Below, piece by piece: positions 7,853 through 16,906 of a DNA stretch of 64,000 bases. The notes beneath the pieces were generated by a model. It did not search any database, was not told the origin of the DNA, and saw nothing but the letters and a program-made list of their open reading frames with translations. The position numbers and the translations under genes were made by a program. This DNA is from Janthinobacterium sp. 61 (GTDB lineage Bacteria > Pseudomonadota > Gammaproteobacteria > Burkholderiales > Burkholderiaceae_D): assembly GCF_002846335.1 (NCBI RefSeq), contig NZ_PJMQ01000001.1, positions 186,001 to 250,000 of the forward strand, in the 5' to 3' direction. Within the stretch, counting starts at the first letter, position 1. Every line of letters begins with the position of its first letter.

Positions 7853-8761
7853 CTGAGCAAGATTGCAGTCATCATCAATGGGGGCGCCGGCTGCGGCTAC
7901 GCGCCCGACTGGGCGCAGCAGCTCGAAGCGAAATTCGCGGTCGTGGGACTCGACGTCGCCATCACGCTGGCCGCCAGCGGCGCCGAGATGATCGCCACGG
8001 CCGAGCAGGCCCTGCGCGATGGCGCGCCCATCGTCGTGGCCGGTGGCGGCGACGGCACCATCAATGCCGTCGCTTCCGTCGTTGTCGGCAGCGGCACGCC
8101 GTTTGGTGTCTTGCCGCTGGGAACCCTGAACCATTTCGCCAAGGATTTGAACATCCCGCTCGAACTCGATGCGGCGATTGCCAATGTGGCGCAGGGCGTG
8201 CCGCACCAGGTCGACGTGGGTGACGTCAATGGCCGCATCTTCCTGAACAATTCCAGCCTGGGCCTGTATCCGGACATCGTGCGCGACCGCGAAAAGCAGC
8301 AGCGCCGGCTGGGACGGGGCAAGTGGCTGGCCTTCAGCTGGGCCCTGGTGGCCGCCTTGCGCCGCTATCCCTTCCTCAGCGTGCAATTGAAACTCAATGA
8401 CGCCGTGCATGCGCGGCGCACGCCGTTTGTGTTCATCGGCAATAATGAATATCTGATGGAAGGCTTGAATATCGGCGAGCGCGAGCGGCTCGATGGCGGC
8501 CAGCTGAGCCTGTACATGGCGCAGCGTCCGGGCCGCCTGGGCTTGCTGAAACTAGCCTTGCATGCACTGTTCGGCAAACTGTCACAAGCCAAGGATTTCG
8601 ATATGCTGACGGCCAATGACCTGGAAATCGCCACCAAGCACCGCCGCCTTCGCGTGGCCACCGATGGCGAGGTGACCATCATGAATACGCCACTGCAATA
8701 TCGTATCCGCCCGGCCGCGCTGGCGGTGCTGGTACCCGCACGTGCACCTTCCGGGGAGTAA
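7853..8761 (+). CDS. Diacylglycerol kinase family lipid kinase, probable CTG start
   Basis: A lipid kinase of the DagK/YegS/LCB5 fold, about 303 residues. The nucleotide-binding motif AGGGDGTINAVAS is near residue 63. The conserved first strand KIAVIINGGAGCGY lies upstream of the first conventional start (GTG at 7943). No ATG, GTG or TTG occurs in frame between the preceding stop at 7838-7840 and 7943. CTG at 7853 follows GGGGAAA at suitable distance and is the best start; ATC at 7850 or ACG at 7847 are alternatives. It sits between a PAP2 phosphatase and a phosphodiesterase, which fits lipid-phosphate turnover, though the exact lipid is unknown. Confidence 0.8.
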   Translation: MSKIAVIINGGAGCGYAPDWAQQLEAKFAVVGLDVAITLAASGAEMIATAEQALRDGAPIVVAGGGDGTINAVASVVVGSGTPFGVLPLGTLNHFAKDLNIPLELDAAIANVAQGVPHQVDVGDVNGRIFLNNSSLGLYPDIVRDREKQQRRLGRGKWLAFSWALVAALRRYPFLSVQLKLNDAVHARRTPFVFIGNNEYLMEGLNIGERERLDGGQLSLYMAQRPGRLGLLKLALHALFGKLSQAKDFDMLTANDLEIATKHRRLRVATDGEVTIMNTPLQYRIRPAALAVLVPARAPSGE

Positions 8762-8765
8762 GGCC

Positions 8766-9584
8766 ATGCGTACCCTCGTGCATTTATCTGATTTGCATTT
8801 CGGCCGGGTCGATGCTGCCTTGCTGGCGCCCCTGCGCGCGCTGGTCGAGCGCCTGGAACCGGACGTGGTGGTGGTTTCGGGCGACCTCACGCAGCGCGCC
8901 CGCAGCAGCCAGTTCCAGCAGGCGCGGCATTTCCTCGATAGCTTGCCGGGGCCGCAGATCGTGGTGCCTGGCAACCATGACGTGCCCCTGTACAACCTCT
9001 TTTCCCGCTTTTTGACGCCGCTGGTGAAATACCGGCGCCATGTGACGGAAGATATGTCGCCCGAATATGTGGACGGGGAAATCGCCGTGTTGGGCATCAA
9101 CACGGCCCGCTCCCTGACGTTCAAGGATGGCCGTATCAGCCACGAACAGATTGGTACCCTGCGTGAACGCCTGGGCAGTTTGCCGCCCGGGTTGACGCGC
9201 ATCATCGTCACGCATCATCCCTTTGACTTGCCCGAGCATTTCGACAAGGATGACCTGGTCGACCGCGCGCCGCTGGCGCTGCAAATGTTTTCCGAATGCG
9301 GCGTGGACCTGTTGCTGGCCGGACACTTGCATGCCAGCCATGCGGGCGATACGTCGGCGCGCTACAAGATCGACGGCTACGCTGCCCTGATGGTGCAGGC
9401 AGGCACGGCCACGTCCACGCGAGGCAGGGGCGAGTCGAACTCGTTCAATGTCATCCGTATCGACGACAGCTGCATCCGCGTCGAGCGCTACAGCTGGAAT
9501 GAAGGCAGTGCCGACTTTGAAAAGGTCAGTACGGAAGCGTTCGAGCGCCAGGGCGGGGTATGGGCCAGCTTGCGGCCCTTGTAG
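8766..9584 (+). CDS. Metallophosphoesterase (CpdA/class III phosphodiesterase-like)
   Basis: A 272-residue calcineurin-like phosphoesterase. Metal-binding motifs occur in order: HLSDLHFG (D9, H11), GDLTQRA (D40), GNHD (69-72), THHPFD (about 149) and GHLHASH (186-189). The family hydrolyses cyclic nucleotides or other phosphodiesters. The ATG at 8766 is preceded by GGGAGTAAGG and leaves 4 bp to the kinase stop, so translation is probably coupled. The TAG stop lies inside the first bases of a REP-like repeat. Confidence 0.85.
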   Translation: MRTLVHLSDLHFGRVDAALLAPLRALVERLEPDVVVVSGDLTQRARSSQFQQARHFLDSLPGPQIVVPGNHDVPLYNLFSRFLTPLVKYRRHVTEDMSPEYVDGEIAVLGINTARSLTFKDGRISHEQIGTLRERLGSLPPGLTRIIVTHHPFDLPEHFDKDDLVDRAPLALQMFSECGVDLLLAGHLHASHAGDTSARYKIDGYAALMVQAGTATSTRGRGESNSFNVIRIDDSCIRVERYSWNEGSADFEKVSTEAFERQGGVWASLRPL

Positions 9585-9682
9585 GTCGGATTGGCGGGGC
9601 GCAGCCACGCGTAATCCGACGCTATTGTTGGCTTTGGTCATAGCTGTGGTGATGTCGGATTACGCTCCGCTAATCCGACCTG
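9581..9682. repeat. REP-like double hairpin repeat
   Basis: Two related palindromic units in tandem. The first (9581-9620) begins GTAGGTCGGATT and ends AATCCGAC. The second (9654-9681) reads GTCGGATTA-CGCTCCGC-TAATCCGAC plus CT. Each unit folds on itself and the two are also complementary to each other. It lies between two convergent genes and may act as a bidirectional transcription end or mRNA stabiliser. Repeats with a GTCGGATTA/TAATCCGAC core are widespread in Proteobacteria. Confidence 0.75.
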
Positions 9683-9712
9683 CGCCGACCTGCCGGGGCA
9701 CACTTCTGTGCC

Positions 9713-11104
9713 TTACAGCCAGTAATTCATGAAACGCGCCGCCCACTCCTTCATGCGGTCCGAGATGGGTCGCGTTTCCCATTTCGCTTTGGTGATTTCT
9801 TCCGAGTCGCGCAAGTCTTCCTGGAAGGCATTCTCCATTTCGCGGCCGAAGCTGTCTCCCAGTACGATCACGTTCAGTTCGCTGTTATGCAGGAAGCTGC
9901 GCATGTCGATGTTGGTCGAGCCCACGGTCGACCAGGCGCCGTCGATGACGGCCGTCTTGGCGTGCAGCACGGCCAGTTTCAAATGAAAAATGCGGATGCC
10001 GCCAGCCAGCAACTGGTCGTACAGCGCGTGTCCCGCATGAAATACCAGGCCGCTGTCGGACACGCCGGGCAGCACCACGGTGACATCCACGCCCCGCTTG
10101 GCGGCTGCGACCAGCGCGTCGACTGTCTGCTGGTCGGGCACGAAATAGGCGGAGGTGATGTGGATGGACTTTTTTGCTTCCTGGATGGCTAAAATATACG
10201 CCTTGTAGATTTCAAAGCCGCCGTCCGGCTCGCTGGCCACCACGCGCACCAGCTTGTCGCCCACTTCGGACAGCACGGGGAAATAATTGGCGTCCGGCAA
10301 GTCGGCCTGGTCTTGCTGGGCCCAGGTGCGGATGAACAGCCACTGGAAGGCGGCCACGGCCGGGCCTTCCACTTTCACGTGCGTATCGCGCCAGCCCACG
10401 TCCTTCTTGTCGGTGGGTTTCGATTTCGAGCGGAACAGCGAGCTCTTGGCATAGGTATCGCTGATATTGATGCCGCCCGTAAATGCCATCTTGCCGTCGA
10501 CGATCAGCACCTTGCGGTGATCGCGGTTGTTGATCTTCCAGTCGTCGCCCTTGAGCTTGGCGGGATTGACGGGGTTGAACGCCACCAGGTGCACGCCGGC
10601 CGCGCGCATGCGGTCAAAGAAGGCTTGCGGCACGCCCAGGGTGCCCACGCTGTCGTAGATGACGTTGACCGTCACGCCCGATTGCTGCTTTTCGATCAGC
10701 ATGTCGGCAAATTTCAGGCCCAGCGGGTCCTGGTCGAAAATATACGTTTCCAGGTTGATGCTGTTCTTCGCTTCGCTGATGGCCTGGAACATGGCGGCCA
10801 TGGTTTGCGGGCCGTCAAACAGCAGGGTCACCTTATTGCCCTTGATCAAAGGCACGCCCGTGGCCGCCTCTTCCAGTGCGGCCTGGGCCTTCAAGTCCAT
10901 GCCGGACTTGGCCCAGCGCTTGTTGAGCAGGGCGGCGCGGCTGTTGACGTTCAGCAAGGCGCCCTTGCCCGTGATCACATTGGGCTTGGCTACGGGTTCC
11001 AGGGTGGTATTGAGGTTCTTGACATTGGGCAGCGAGGCGCATGCAGCCAGGGTCCAGCACAGCAGTAGGGCGGTGAGACAGGGTTGCATGCGCCTGGCGG
11101 TCAT
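9713..11104 (-). CDS. Phospholipase D / cardiolipin synthase family lipoprotein (ClsC-like)
   Basis: A 463-residue protein with a lipoprotein signal (LLLCWTLAACASLP). Two HKD motifs are present: HRKVLIVDGKMAFTGG (H196, K198, D203) and HAKTAVIDGAWSTVGSTNID (H382, K384, D389), so both halves of the catalytic site look intact. The layout resembles ClsC-type cardiolipin synthases, anchored at the envelope rather than through N-terminal membrane helices. Its ATG overlaps the stop of the upstream Gcr-type gene (ATGA), so the pair is translationally coupled. The function is either cardiolipin synthesis or phosphodiester hydrolysis. Confidence 0.85.
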   Translation of the reverse strand: MTARRMQPCLTALLLCWTLAACASLPNVKNLNTTLEPVAKPNVITGKGALLNVNSRAALLNKRWAKSGMDLKAQAALEEAATGVPLIKGNKVTLLFDGPQTMAAMFQAISEAKNSINLETYIFDQDPLGLKFADMLIEKQQSGVTVNVIYDSVGTLGVPQAFFDRMRAAGVHLVAFNPVNPAKLKGDDWKINNRDHRKVLIVDGKMAFTGGINISDTYAKSSLFRSKSKPTDKKDVGWRDTHVKVEGPAVAAFQWLFIRTWAQQDQADLPDANYFPVLSEVGDKLVRVVASEPDGGFEIYKAYILAIQEAKKSIHITSAYFVPDQQTVDALVAAAKRGVDVTVVLPGVSDSGLVFHAGHALYDQLLAGGIRIFHLKLAVLHAKTAVIDGAWSTVGSTNIDMRSFLHNSELNVIVLGDSFGREMENAFQEDLRDSEEITKAKWETRPISDRMKEWAARFMNYWL

Positions 11105-13212
11105 TTTTGAGCCTTGGTCGTGGGTGACAGGTTTGCCGAATCATCGGCCAGTGCCAGTGGTGGCGGGTTTTTCGAGCCGAAGAAGAAGACGATGGGCGAG
11201 CGCAGGAAGCGCTTGCCCAGAATCTTCAACAATTGCATGCCGTGCTTGAAACGCACCTGGCGCGAACGCAGTGCCACCCACAGGGCCAGACCGAAACTGA
11301 CCAGCAGGTTGGCCGTGCCGATGGCGAAGATGCCCGACAGCGACTTGACGGCCAGCTGCCAGCTCATGTTGTGGTCGAGTCCCACCAGCGCGGTCGCAAA
11401 GTTGGCGGCCGAGAAAGTGATGTGGCGGATATCGATCGGCAAGCCGATCAAAAAGCCCAGGGTGCCGATGGATCCCAGCAGGATACCGAAATAAAAATTA
11501 CCCATCAGGCCGCCCAAGTTGTTTTCCAGGTACAAGCCCAGCCGTTGCAAACGATCCTGGCCGATCACGCGGCCCAGGCCGCGCAATTGCGCGATGCGCT
11601 GCGCCCAGCGCGTGTACAGCGCCTGGTTGTCATAGTAGCCCGAAATCAGGCCTGCCACGAACAGGCACACGCCGGCGATCATGGCGTAAAAGATGGCGGG
11701 GCTGCCGATAGGGTCGATATCGTGCAGCAGATGCATGGCTTTTTCCGGCGACACCAGGTGGTGGCCCGTGATTGCCTTGTAGCCGAGCGCGATCAGCCAG
11801 GCCGTGGGGATAGCCGTGGCAAGGTTGCCCAGCACGGCCATGTTTTGCGTGCGGAAGACCTTGTTGATCAGTTCCGCCATGCTGTCGAGGTCGATATTTC
11901 GCCCATCCTTGCTGTGCAGGCCGGCGGCGATGCGCGAGGCCGTCATGGCCGGCTGCTTGGTAGCCACCGTAAAGTGCAGCAAGTGGATGAACATGAAGCC
12001 GATCGAGTAATTCATGCTGAACATGAACGCTTCGACCAGTGGCGCCGAGCGCAAATACGACATCAATATCTTGAACAGGGCCATGAAGCCGATGATGATG
12101 CCCGCGCCCGCCGAGGACAGGAACATGGCGCCCATTTCGCGCCGGCTTTCCGCGATGTAGTGCTCGCCCGTGCGGCTGGCGTTTTCCGTCACATTGCGTG
12201 CCAGCAAGTTGATATTGTCGGAAAACAGGTCGCTGACCTTGTACTTGTGGTTATGCGCGCGTATCAGTTCCAGCGCCAGTCCGACGGCGCCTGCGCGGCG
12301 GCGGCTGACAGGCTGCGGGTGCAGCAAGTCCTGCGTGGCGTCCACCGTGATGGCGGCGATGTCCACGTTGCTGGATGCGGGCAGCTCGCCGCTCGTGTCG
12401 ACCAGGAACAGCAGCTTGCGCAGGCGGTCGATGCTTTGCGCCAGCGCCACCAATAAATACGTGAGGGGAATGCTGGTGCCCTGGTACAGGGCCTTCTTGC
12501 GGATCTTGGCGATGACGGCGTCGCACTGGTCCAGCATCACCAGCAAATGGCGCGCATCCTCGATGTGCTCGATATTGCCGTGCAGTAAATTCGTGTAGGC
12601 GTCCAGGTAGGCGTTCACTTCCGTGTTCTGCACCATGAACGGCGACTGGAACACTTCGATTTCATTGTGGAAACGCGTCAGTTCCGGTTCCAGGCCCATG
12701 GCGCAGACGCGGTAGGACAGGGTGCGGATGGCGTCCAGCATGCCCGGCAGCATGATATTGCCATCGCCGACGGCCAGTTCGATATCGTCGCTGGTGAGCA
12801 CGTCGAACAGTTCCAGCCAATCCGTAGCGGGCACGTTGCTGATCCACAAATAATCGGTCTTCAGGTACAGCACCTGGTCGAGCGCGTCGTTCAGGTACTC
12901 GTCGCCCAAGGCGGGCGGCAGCATGCGGTAGGCGATGCGGCGTTTCAATTCCGTGAAAAAACCGCTGTTCGACAGCACGCCGATGTCCGTGTACAGGCTG
13001 GCGTGACGACGCGCGGCCAGCACGCGCAGCACGTATTCGTGCAGGGCGCGCGCTTGCGCGGGGTTACCTTTGAGAAGCTGGCGCAGGGTGCGCACGTTGG
13101 CGATCGCGGTAGCGCTGTCGTGGGGGCGCTTGGGACGCAGTGAGTTGAATAATTCCACCAGCAAGTCGATATTGCTGGAGTTGGGGTCAATGCGTTCGAG
13201 GATAGCTAGCAT
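11101..13212 (-). CDS. Gcr-type 'site-specific recombinase' family membrane protein
   Basis: A 703-residue protein of the family named after a gonococcal 'site-specific recombinase' (Gcr, PF10136). The first 340 residues are helical and soluble. The second half has several hydrophobic segments (MFLSSAGAGIIIGFMALFKI, AIFYAMIAGVCLFVAGLISG, NFYFGILLGSIGTLGFLIGL, IFAIGTANLLVSFGLALWVA). I see neither serine-resolvase nor tyrosine-recombinase catalytic motifs, so the name is doubtful and an inner-membrane role is more likely. I chose the ATG at 13212; a TTG at 13278 would add 22 residues. Coupled to the downstream PLD lipoprotein. Confidence 0.75.
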   Translation of the reverse strand: MLAILERIDPNSSNIDLLVELFNSLRPKRPHDSATAIANVRTLRQLLKGNPAQARALHEYVLRVLAARRHASLYTDIGVLSNSGFFTELKRRIAYRMLPPALGDEYLNDALDQVLYLKTDYLWISNVPATDWLELFDVLTSDDIELAVGDGNIMLPGMLDAIRTLSYRVCAMGLEPELTRFHNEIEVFQSPFMVQNTEVNAYLDAYTNLLHGNIEHIEDARHLLVMLDQCDAVIAKIRKKALYQGTSIPLTYLLVALAQSIDRLRKLLFLVDTSGELPASSNVDIAAITVDATQDLLHPQPVSRRRAGAVGLALELIRAHNHKYKVSDLFSDNINLLARNVTENASRTGEHYIAESRREMGAMFLSSAGAGIIIGFMALFKILMSYLRSAPLVEAFMFSMNYSIGFMFIHLLHFTVATKQPAMTASRIAAGLHSKDGRNIDLDSMAELINKVFRTQNMAVLGNLATAIPTAWLIALGYKAITGHHLVSPEKAMHLLHDIDPIGSPAIFYAMIAGVCLFVAGLISGYYDNQALYTRWAQRIAQLRGLGRVIGQDRLQRLGLYLENNLGGLMGNFYFGILLGSIGTLGFLIGLPIDIRHITFSAANFATALVGLDHNMSWQLAVKSLSGIFAIGTANLLVSFGLALWVALRSRQVRFKHGMQLLKILGKRFLRSPIVFFFGSKNPPPLALADDSANLSPTTKAQK

Positions 13213-13531
13213 GCAGAAAAAACGGGCGAGCCGCTGTCGGTAAAACCAGTAGTGTACCGCCTGCGTCAAATCGCGCAACGTTCGCCACCGAACATTGCTT
13301 TGCGGCAGGGCCTGCTTTTAACGCCATTTTGCCGTAAGTATCCCAATCATGGTCAAACTTGCGTGTGGTCAGTGCGCGACTCTTTTCCCGGGGCTAAGCT
13401 GAAGTTTTCTGTTGTACAACGCACTGATGGCTAGACAAAAAGCGAGGATAAGGTAACACTAAGATCAGACACACAGCGCATGTCCTGATCAATACCGGAA
13501 AGTTTCAACTCACGTGACCGAGATATTTATC
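13213..13531. other. Intergenic region upstream of the porin gene
   Basis: About 320 bp between the divergent Gcr-type gene and the porin gene, more AT-rich than its flanks. The only coding possibility is a 66-bp N-terminal extension of the Gcr-type gene to TTG at 13278. It must contain promoters for both genes. I see no convincing operator or RNA element. Confidence 0.4.
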
Positions 13532-14641
13532 ATGAAGACCTCGTATTTTGCGCTTGCTGTGATAGGGATGGGGCCATTTGCGCTGGGCGCACCGGCCCAG
13601 GCTGCCGATGGCGCGGGCAGTGCCGCATCCAGTAACGTTGCCGTGTATGGCGTGCTTGACGCGGGTGTCGTGGCCGAACGGGGCTGTGCAGCCAATTGCG
13701 CCGGCACCAAGGTGTCCGGCGGCGCTGCGTCCGGCTCGCGCCTTGGGCTGCAGGGCCGCGAAGCGCTAGGCAATGACGTGTCCGCCGTATTTACCCTGGA
13801 AGCGGGCGTGCAGAACGACACGGGCCAGTCGGAAGACGGCCGTCTGTTCGGCCGCCAGGCCTATGTGGGCCTGGACAGCCGCCTGGGCGCGCTGACCCTG
13901 GGGCGCCAGTACAACCTGCAATACCTGACCCTGACCGACGTGGCCGACCCGTTCAAGGGCGGCATGGCCGGCAGCGCCAGCAACCTGGCCGGCTACAGTG
14001 TGAAACGTTACGACAATACGGTCAAATATGTGACGCCCGCCTTGCGCGGCGTCTCCGCCAGCGCCATCTACAGTTTTGGCGAGTCGCCGTACAGCAGCGC
14101 CAACAACCGCGCGTATGGCGCCACCCTGGGCTATTCGGCCGGCGCCGTGAATGTCAGCGTGTCGCACCAGCGCAAGAACAACTTCATCCTCGCTTCCGGT
14201 ACCTTGCCCGCCATCGACATGTCGTCGCGCAACACCCTGATCGCGGCGAATATCGACCTGAAAGTGGCCACCGCCTTTGTCGCCGTGGGCGTGAACAAGG
14301 GCTATGGCAGTTCGCCTTGGGACCCCAGCAATGCGTACAGCTCGCTGGCCCTGTCGATGTCGTCCTCGGACAGCCGCGACACCTTGCTGGGCGTGTCCGT
14401 GCCCGTGGGCGGCTTCAAGCTGCTGGCGTCATGGGTGCGCAAGGATGACCGCGACCTGGCCAACCGCGACGCCAGCCAGGTGGCCGTCGGCCTCACGTAT
14501 TCCCTGTCAAAGCGCAGCGATTTCTACGCGTCCTACGCGAAGATCCACAACAAGAACGGCGCCCGCTACACGGTGGGCAATGCCAGCGACGCGGGACGTG
14601 GCGACGCCGCTTTTAATATAGGCTTCCGTCACGGCTTTTGA
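13532..14641 (+). CDS. Outer-membrane porin (Gram-negative porin, OmpC-like)
   Basis: A 369-residue general porin of the betaproteobacterial type. The signal peptide is MKTSYFALAVIGMGPFALGA, cleaved around PAQAA. The mature start NVAVYGVLDAGV, the GSRLGLQGREALG and LFGRQAYVGL motifs, the QYNLQY loop-3 entry and the terminal aromatic FNIGFRHGF are typical of 16-stranded trimeric porins. An in-frame GTG at 13514 would add six residues before the signal peptide and is less likely. The last 13 bp overlap the convergent DUF3617 gene. Confidence 0.9.
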   Translation: MKTSYFALAVIGMGPFALGAPAQAADGAGSAASSNVAVYGVLDAGVVAERGCAANCAGTKVSGGAASGSRLGLQGREALGNDVSAVFTLEAGVQNDTGQSEDGRLFGRQAYVGLDSRLGALTLGRQYNLQYLTLTDVADPFKGGMAGSASNLAGYSVKRYDNTVKYVTPALRGVSASAIYSFGESPYSSANNRAYGATLGYSAGAVNVSVSHQRKNNFILASGTLPAIDMSSRNTLIAANIDLKVATAFVAVGVNKGYGSSPWDPSNAYSSLALSMSSSDSRDTLLGVSVPVGGFKLLASWVRKDDRDLANRDASQVAVGLTYSLSKRSDFYASYAKIHNKNGARYTVGNASDAGRGDAAFNIGFRHGF

Positions 14642-15207
14642 GCTGCCGTCGTAGCTGGGGCAGGGCAACTGGCGCCCAGCCACTTGCCGTTGCTCGTCAC
14701 GTTCACCTGTTCCGGCGTGCCGCGCGCGCTGGTCGTCACCGCCAGCTGCATGCTGAAAGCCTGGTCGCCACTGAAGCGCACCTGGCCTTCGCCGCTCGAT
14801 TTCGGGTTCGCGCAGGTGAACGATATATTCATGCCGCCCGCGATGTCGGTATTCTTCGACTTGCAATCGCCGGGCTGGCCCGTGGGAATCTGCTTGCGCG
14901 CAGCCATTTCCGGCGTCACGCACGCCGTCACGCGCACGGCGCCGTCGGCGCCTACGGTGGGCATGGCCATGCCGCGGCTGGCGGCCATGCTTTCGAGCTG
15001 CTTGCGTTGATCGGGAGGAAGGTTGCCCAGCTGCTGCAGCACCATGGACATGGCGTTGTCGGTGGCGGCATCGGGCGATGCCATCTTGCTGTCGACTTGC
15101 CACAGGCCCGGCTTGATGGCGGTGGATGGCGAGGCGGCCTGGGCGCCGGCCTGGGCGCCGATGGCGGCGCAGGCCAGCAAACTCAGGCGTAGCAGGGAGT
15201 GGTTCAT
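14629..15207 (-). CDS. DUF3617 domain-containing secreted protein
   Basis: A 192-residue exported protein. The start is ATG at 15207 (MNHSLLRLSLLACAAIGAQA) with GGAG nine bases upstream. The mature part has the DUF3617 entry motif KPGLWQVDSKM, the QMESMA-like helix and three cysteines in VTACVTPE, GDCKSKN and SFTCANP, with a fourth in GASCPAP. These probably form disulfides in the periplasm. Function unknown. Its 3' end overlaps the porin gene on the other strand. Confidence 0.8.
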   Translation of the reverse strand: MNHSLLRLSLLACAAIGAQAGAQAASPSTAIKPGLWQVDSKMASPDAATDNAMSMVLQQLGNLPPDQRKQLESMAASRGMAMPTVGADGAVRVTACVTPEMAARKQIPTGQPGDCKSKNTDIAGGMNISFTCANPKSSGEGQVRFSGDQAFSMQLAVTTSARGTPEQVNVTSNGKWLGASCPAPATTAAQKP

Positions 15208-15245
15208 GTTGGCATCTCCAAAAAAGGCAGACTCCAGCATACGGC

Positions 15246-15270
15246 ATGGCAAGCGGTGCACGCTTGCCAT
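15246..15270 (-). terminator. Perfect hairpin after the TerC-family gene
   Basis: ATGGCAAGCG and CGCTTGCCAT form a perfect 10-bp stem with a 5-base loop, five bases beyond the TerC-family stop. There is no T-run, so it is either a factor-dependent end or a stabilising 3' hairpin. Confidence 0.4.
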
Positions 15271-15274
15271 TGTG

Positions 15275-16822
15275 TTACAAACTGTGATCGGGCTCGATGC
15301 GGCGCACGTCCACGCAGGCGATGCGGCGCTCGTCGGCTTCGACGATTTCATAGCGCAAATCATCGAGCTCCAGCACCTCGCCCACGGCCGGCATGTTTTC
15401 AAAGTGCGCCAGCAGGAAGCCGGCCAGCGAGTTGTACTCGCCGTCGTCGCTGACCAGCGATTCCGTCTCGAAGACTTGCTCCAGGTAATGCAGGTCGGTG
15501 GCGCCGTCGATGCGCCAGTGGCCGGGCCCCAGCACTTCCACGTCGGGTAGCTCGTCCTCGTCGGGGAATTCGCCGGCGATGGCTTCCAGGATGTCGATGG
15601 GCGTGAGCACGCCTTGCACGGTGCCGAACTCGTCGACCACCAGCACCAGCTGCCCGCGCGAGCGCTTCAGGGTTTCCATGGCTTTCAGTACGCCGGCCGC
15701 TTCTGGCACGACGACGGCTTCGCGCATGCTGGCCGGGTCGATCTTGCCATGCGAGACCAGATCCTCGATCAGGTCCTTGCTGCGCGCGATGCCGATCACA
15801 TTGTCCAGGTCATCATTGCAGACAGGAATCATGCTGTGCGGCGTTTCGCGCAGCAGTTGCAGCATCTTCGCGCTGCTGTCGTTCAGGTTGACCCACGAGA
15901 CGTCGCCGCGCGGCGTCATCACGGAGCGGATCGAGCGTTCGGCCAGGGTCAGCACGCCGCTGACCATGTTGCGCTCTTCCACGCCAAAGGCGGAGACGTC
16001 GGGTATTTCCTTGACTTCATGCTCTTCGACGGCTTCGCGGCCCTTGCGTCCGCCCAGCAGGCTCAGGACGGCTTGCGCCGTGCGGTCGCGCAACGGCGCG
16101 TTCGACTGCAGTTTGAGGAAGTTGCGGCGGGCAAGCTGATTGAAGAACTCGATGACGATCGAGAAGCCGATAGCGGCGTACAAGTATCCCTTCGGAATAT
16201 GGAAGCCCAGGCCTTCGGCCACCAAGGAGAGGCCGATCATCAGCAAGAAGCTCAGGCACAACACCACGACGGTAGGGTGGGCGTTGACGAAGCGTGTCAG
16301 CACCTTCGAGGCGAGCATCATGACGACGATGGAAATGACGACGGCCGCCATCATCACGTACAGGTTGTCCACCATGCCGACGGCCGTGATGACGGCGTCG
16401 AGCGAGAAGACGGCGTCGAGCACGACGATCTGCGCCACCACCAGGCCGAAGCCGGCGTACACTTTCGGGCCCGTCTGGGCATGGGTGACGCCTTCGAGGC
16501 GCTCATGCAACTCGGTGGTGGCCTTGAACAGCAAAAACAGACCGCCGATGAGCAGGATCAGGTCGCGTCCGGAGAACGAGAATGTCCATAGGGAAAACAG
16601 TGGCGTCGTCAGTGTCACCAGCCAGGAAATCAGCGAGAGCAGGCCCAGGCGCATGACGAGGGCCAGGGTCAGGCCCAGCACGCGCGCCTTGTCGCGCTGG
16701 TGCGGCGGCAGCTTTTCGGCCAGGATGGCGATGAAGATCAGGTTGTCGATACCCAGTACGATTTCCAGTACGACCAGCGTCAGCAGGCCGACCCAGATTG
16801 TCGGGTCAAATAACCATTCCAT
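15275..16822 (-). CDS. TerC family membrane protein with CBS and CorC/HlyC domains
   Basis: A 515-residue fusion. Residues 1-240 are the TerC membrane domain ([53 protein letters not shown]) with acidic residues in membrane helices. About 290-410 are two CBS repeats ([33 protein letters not shown]). The C-terminal CorC_HlyC domain is at about 425-510. The architecture matches E. coli YoaE/YegH. TerC proteins are linked to metal-ion (Mn2+) efflux or metalation of exported enzymes; the CBS part suggests adenine-nucleotide or Mg control. Confidence 0.85.
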   Translation of the reverse strand: MEWLFDPTIWVGLLTLVVLEIVLGIDNLIFIAILAEKLPPHQRDKARVLGLTLALVMRLGLLSLISWLVTLTTPLFSLWTFSFSGRDLILLIGGLFLLFKATTELHERLEGVTHAQTGPKVYAGFGLVVAQIVVLDAVFSLDAVITAVGMVDNLYVMMAAVVISIVVMMLASKVLTRFVNAHPTVVVLCLSFLLMIGLSLVAEGLGFHIPKGYLYAAIGFSIVIEFFNQLARRNFLKLQSNAPLRDRTAQAVLSLLGGRKGREAVEEHEVKEIPDVSAFGVEERNMVSGVLTLAERSIRSVMTPRGDVSWVNLNDSSAKMLQLLRETPHSMIPVCNDDLDNVIGIARSKDLIEDLVSHGKIDPASMREAVVVPEAAGVLKAMETLKRSRGQLVLVVDEFGTVQGVLTPIDILEAIAGEFPDEDELPDVEVLGPGHWRIDGATDLHYLEQVFETESLVSDDGEYNSLAGFLLAHFENMPAVGEVLELDDLRYEIVEADERRIACVDVRRIEPDHSL

Positions 16823-16906
16823 GTGTGTAACCTTGTAAAGTCAATCAATATAAAGCGTGCCCGGCGGCGGATTGCCCCGGGCCTGAATGCGATGCGTGCT
16901 GCGGTG

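Noticed and set aside
9581..9682. Possible CRISPR-like repeat-spacer unit
   Set aside because: Only two palindromic units with unequal length and no spacer series or cas genes; REP-like repeat explains it.
11101..13278. A real site-specific recombinase or integrase marking a mobile element
   Set aside because: No catalytic motif of either recombinase class, multiple membrane helices, and no att sites or mobile genes nearby.
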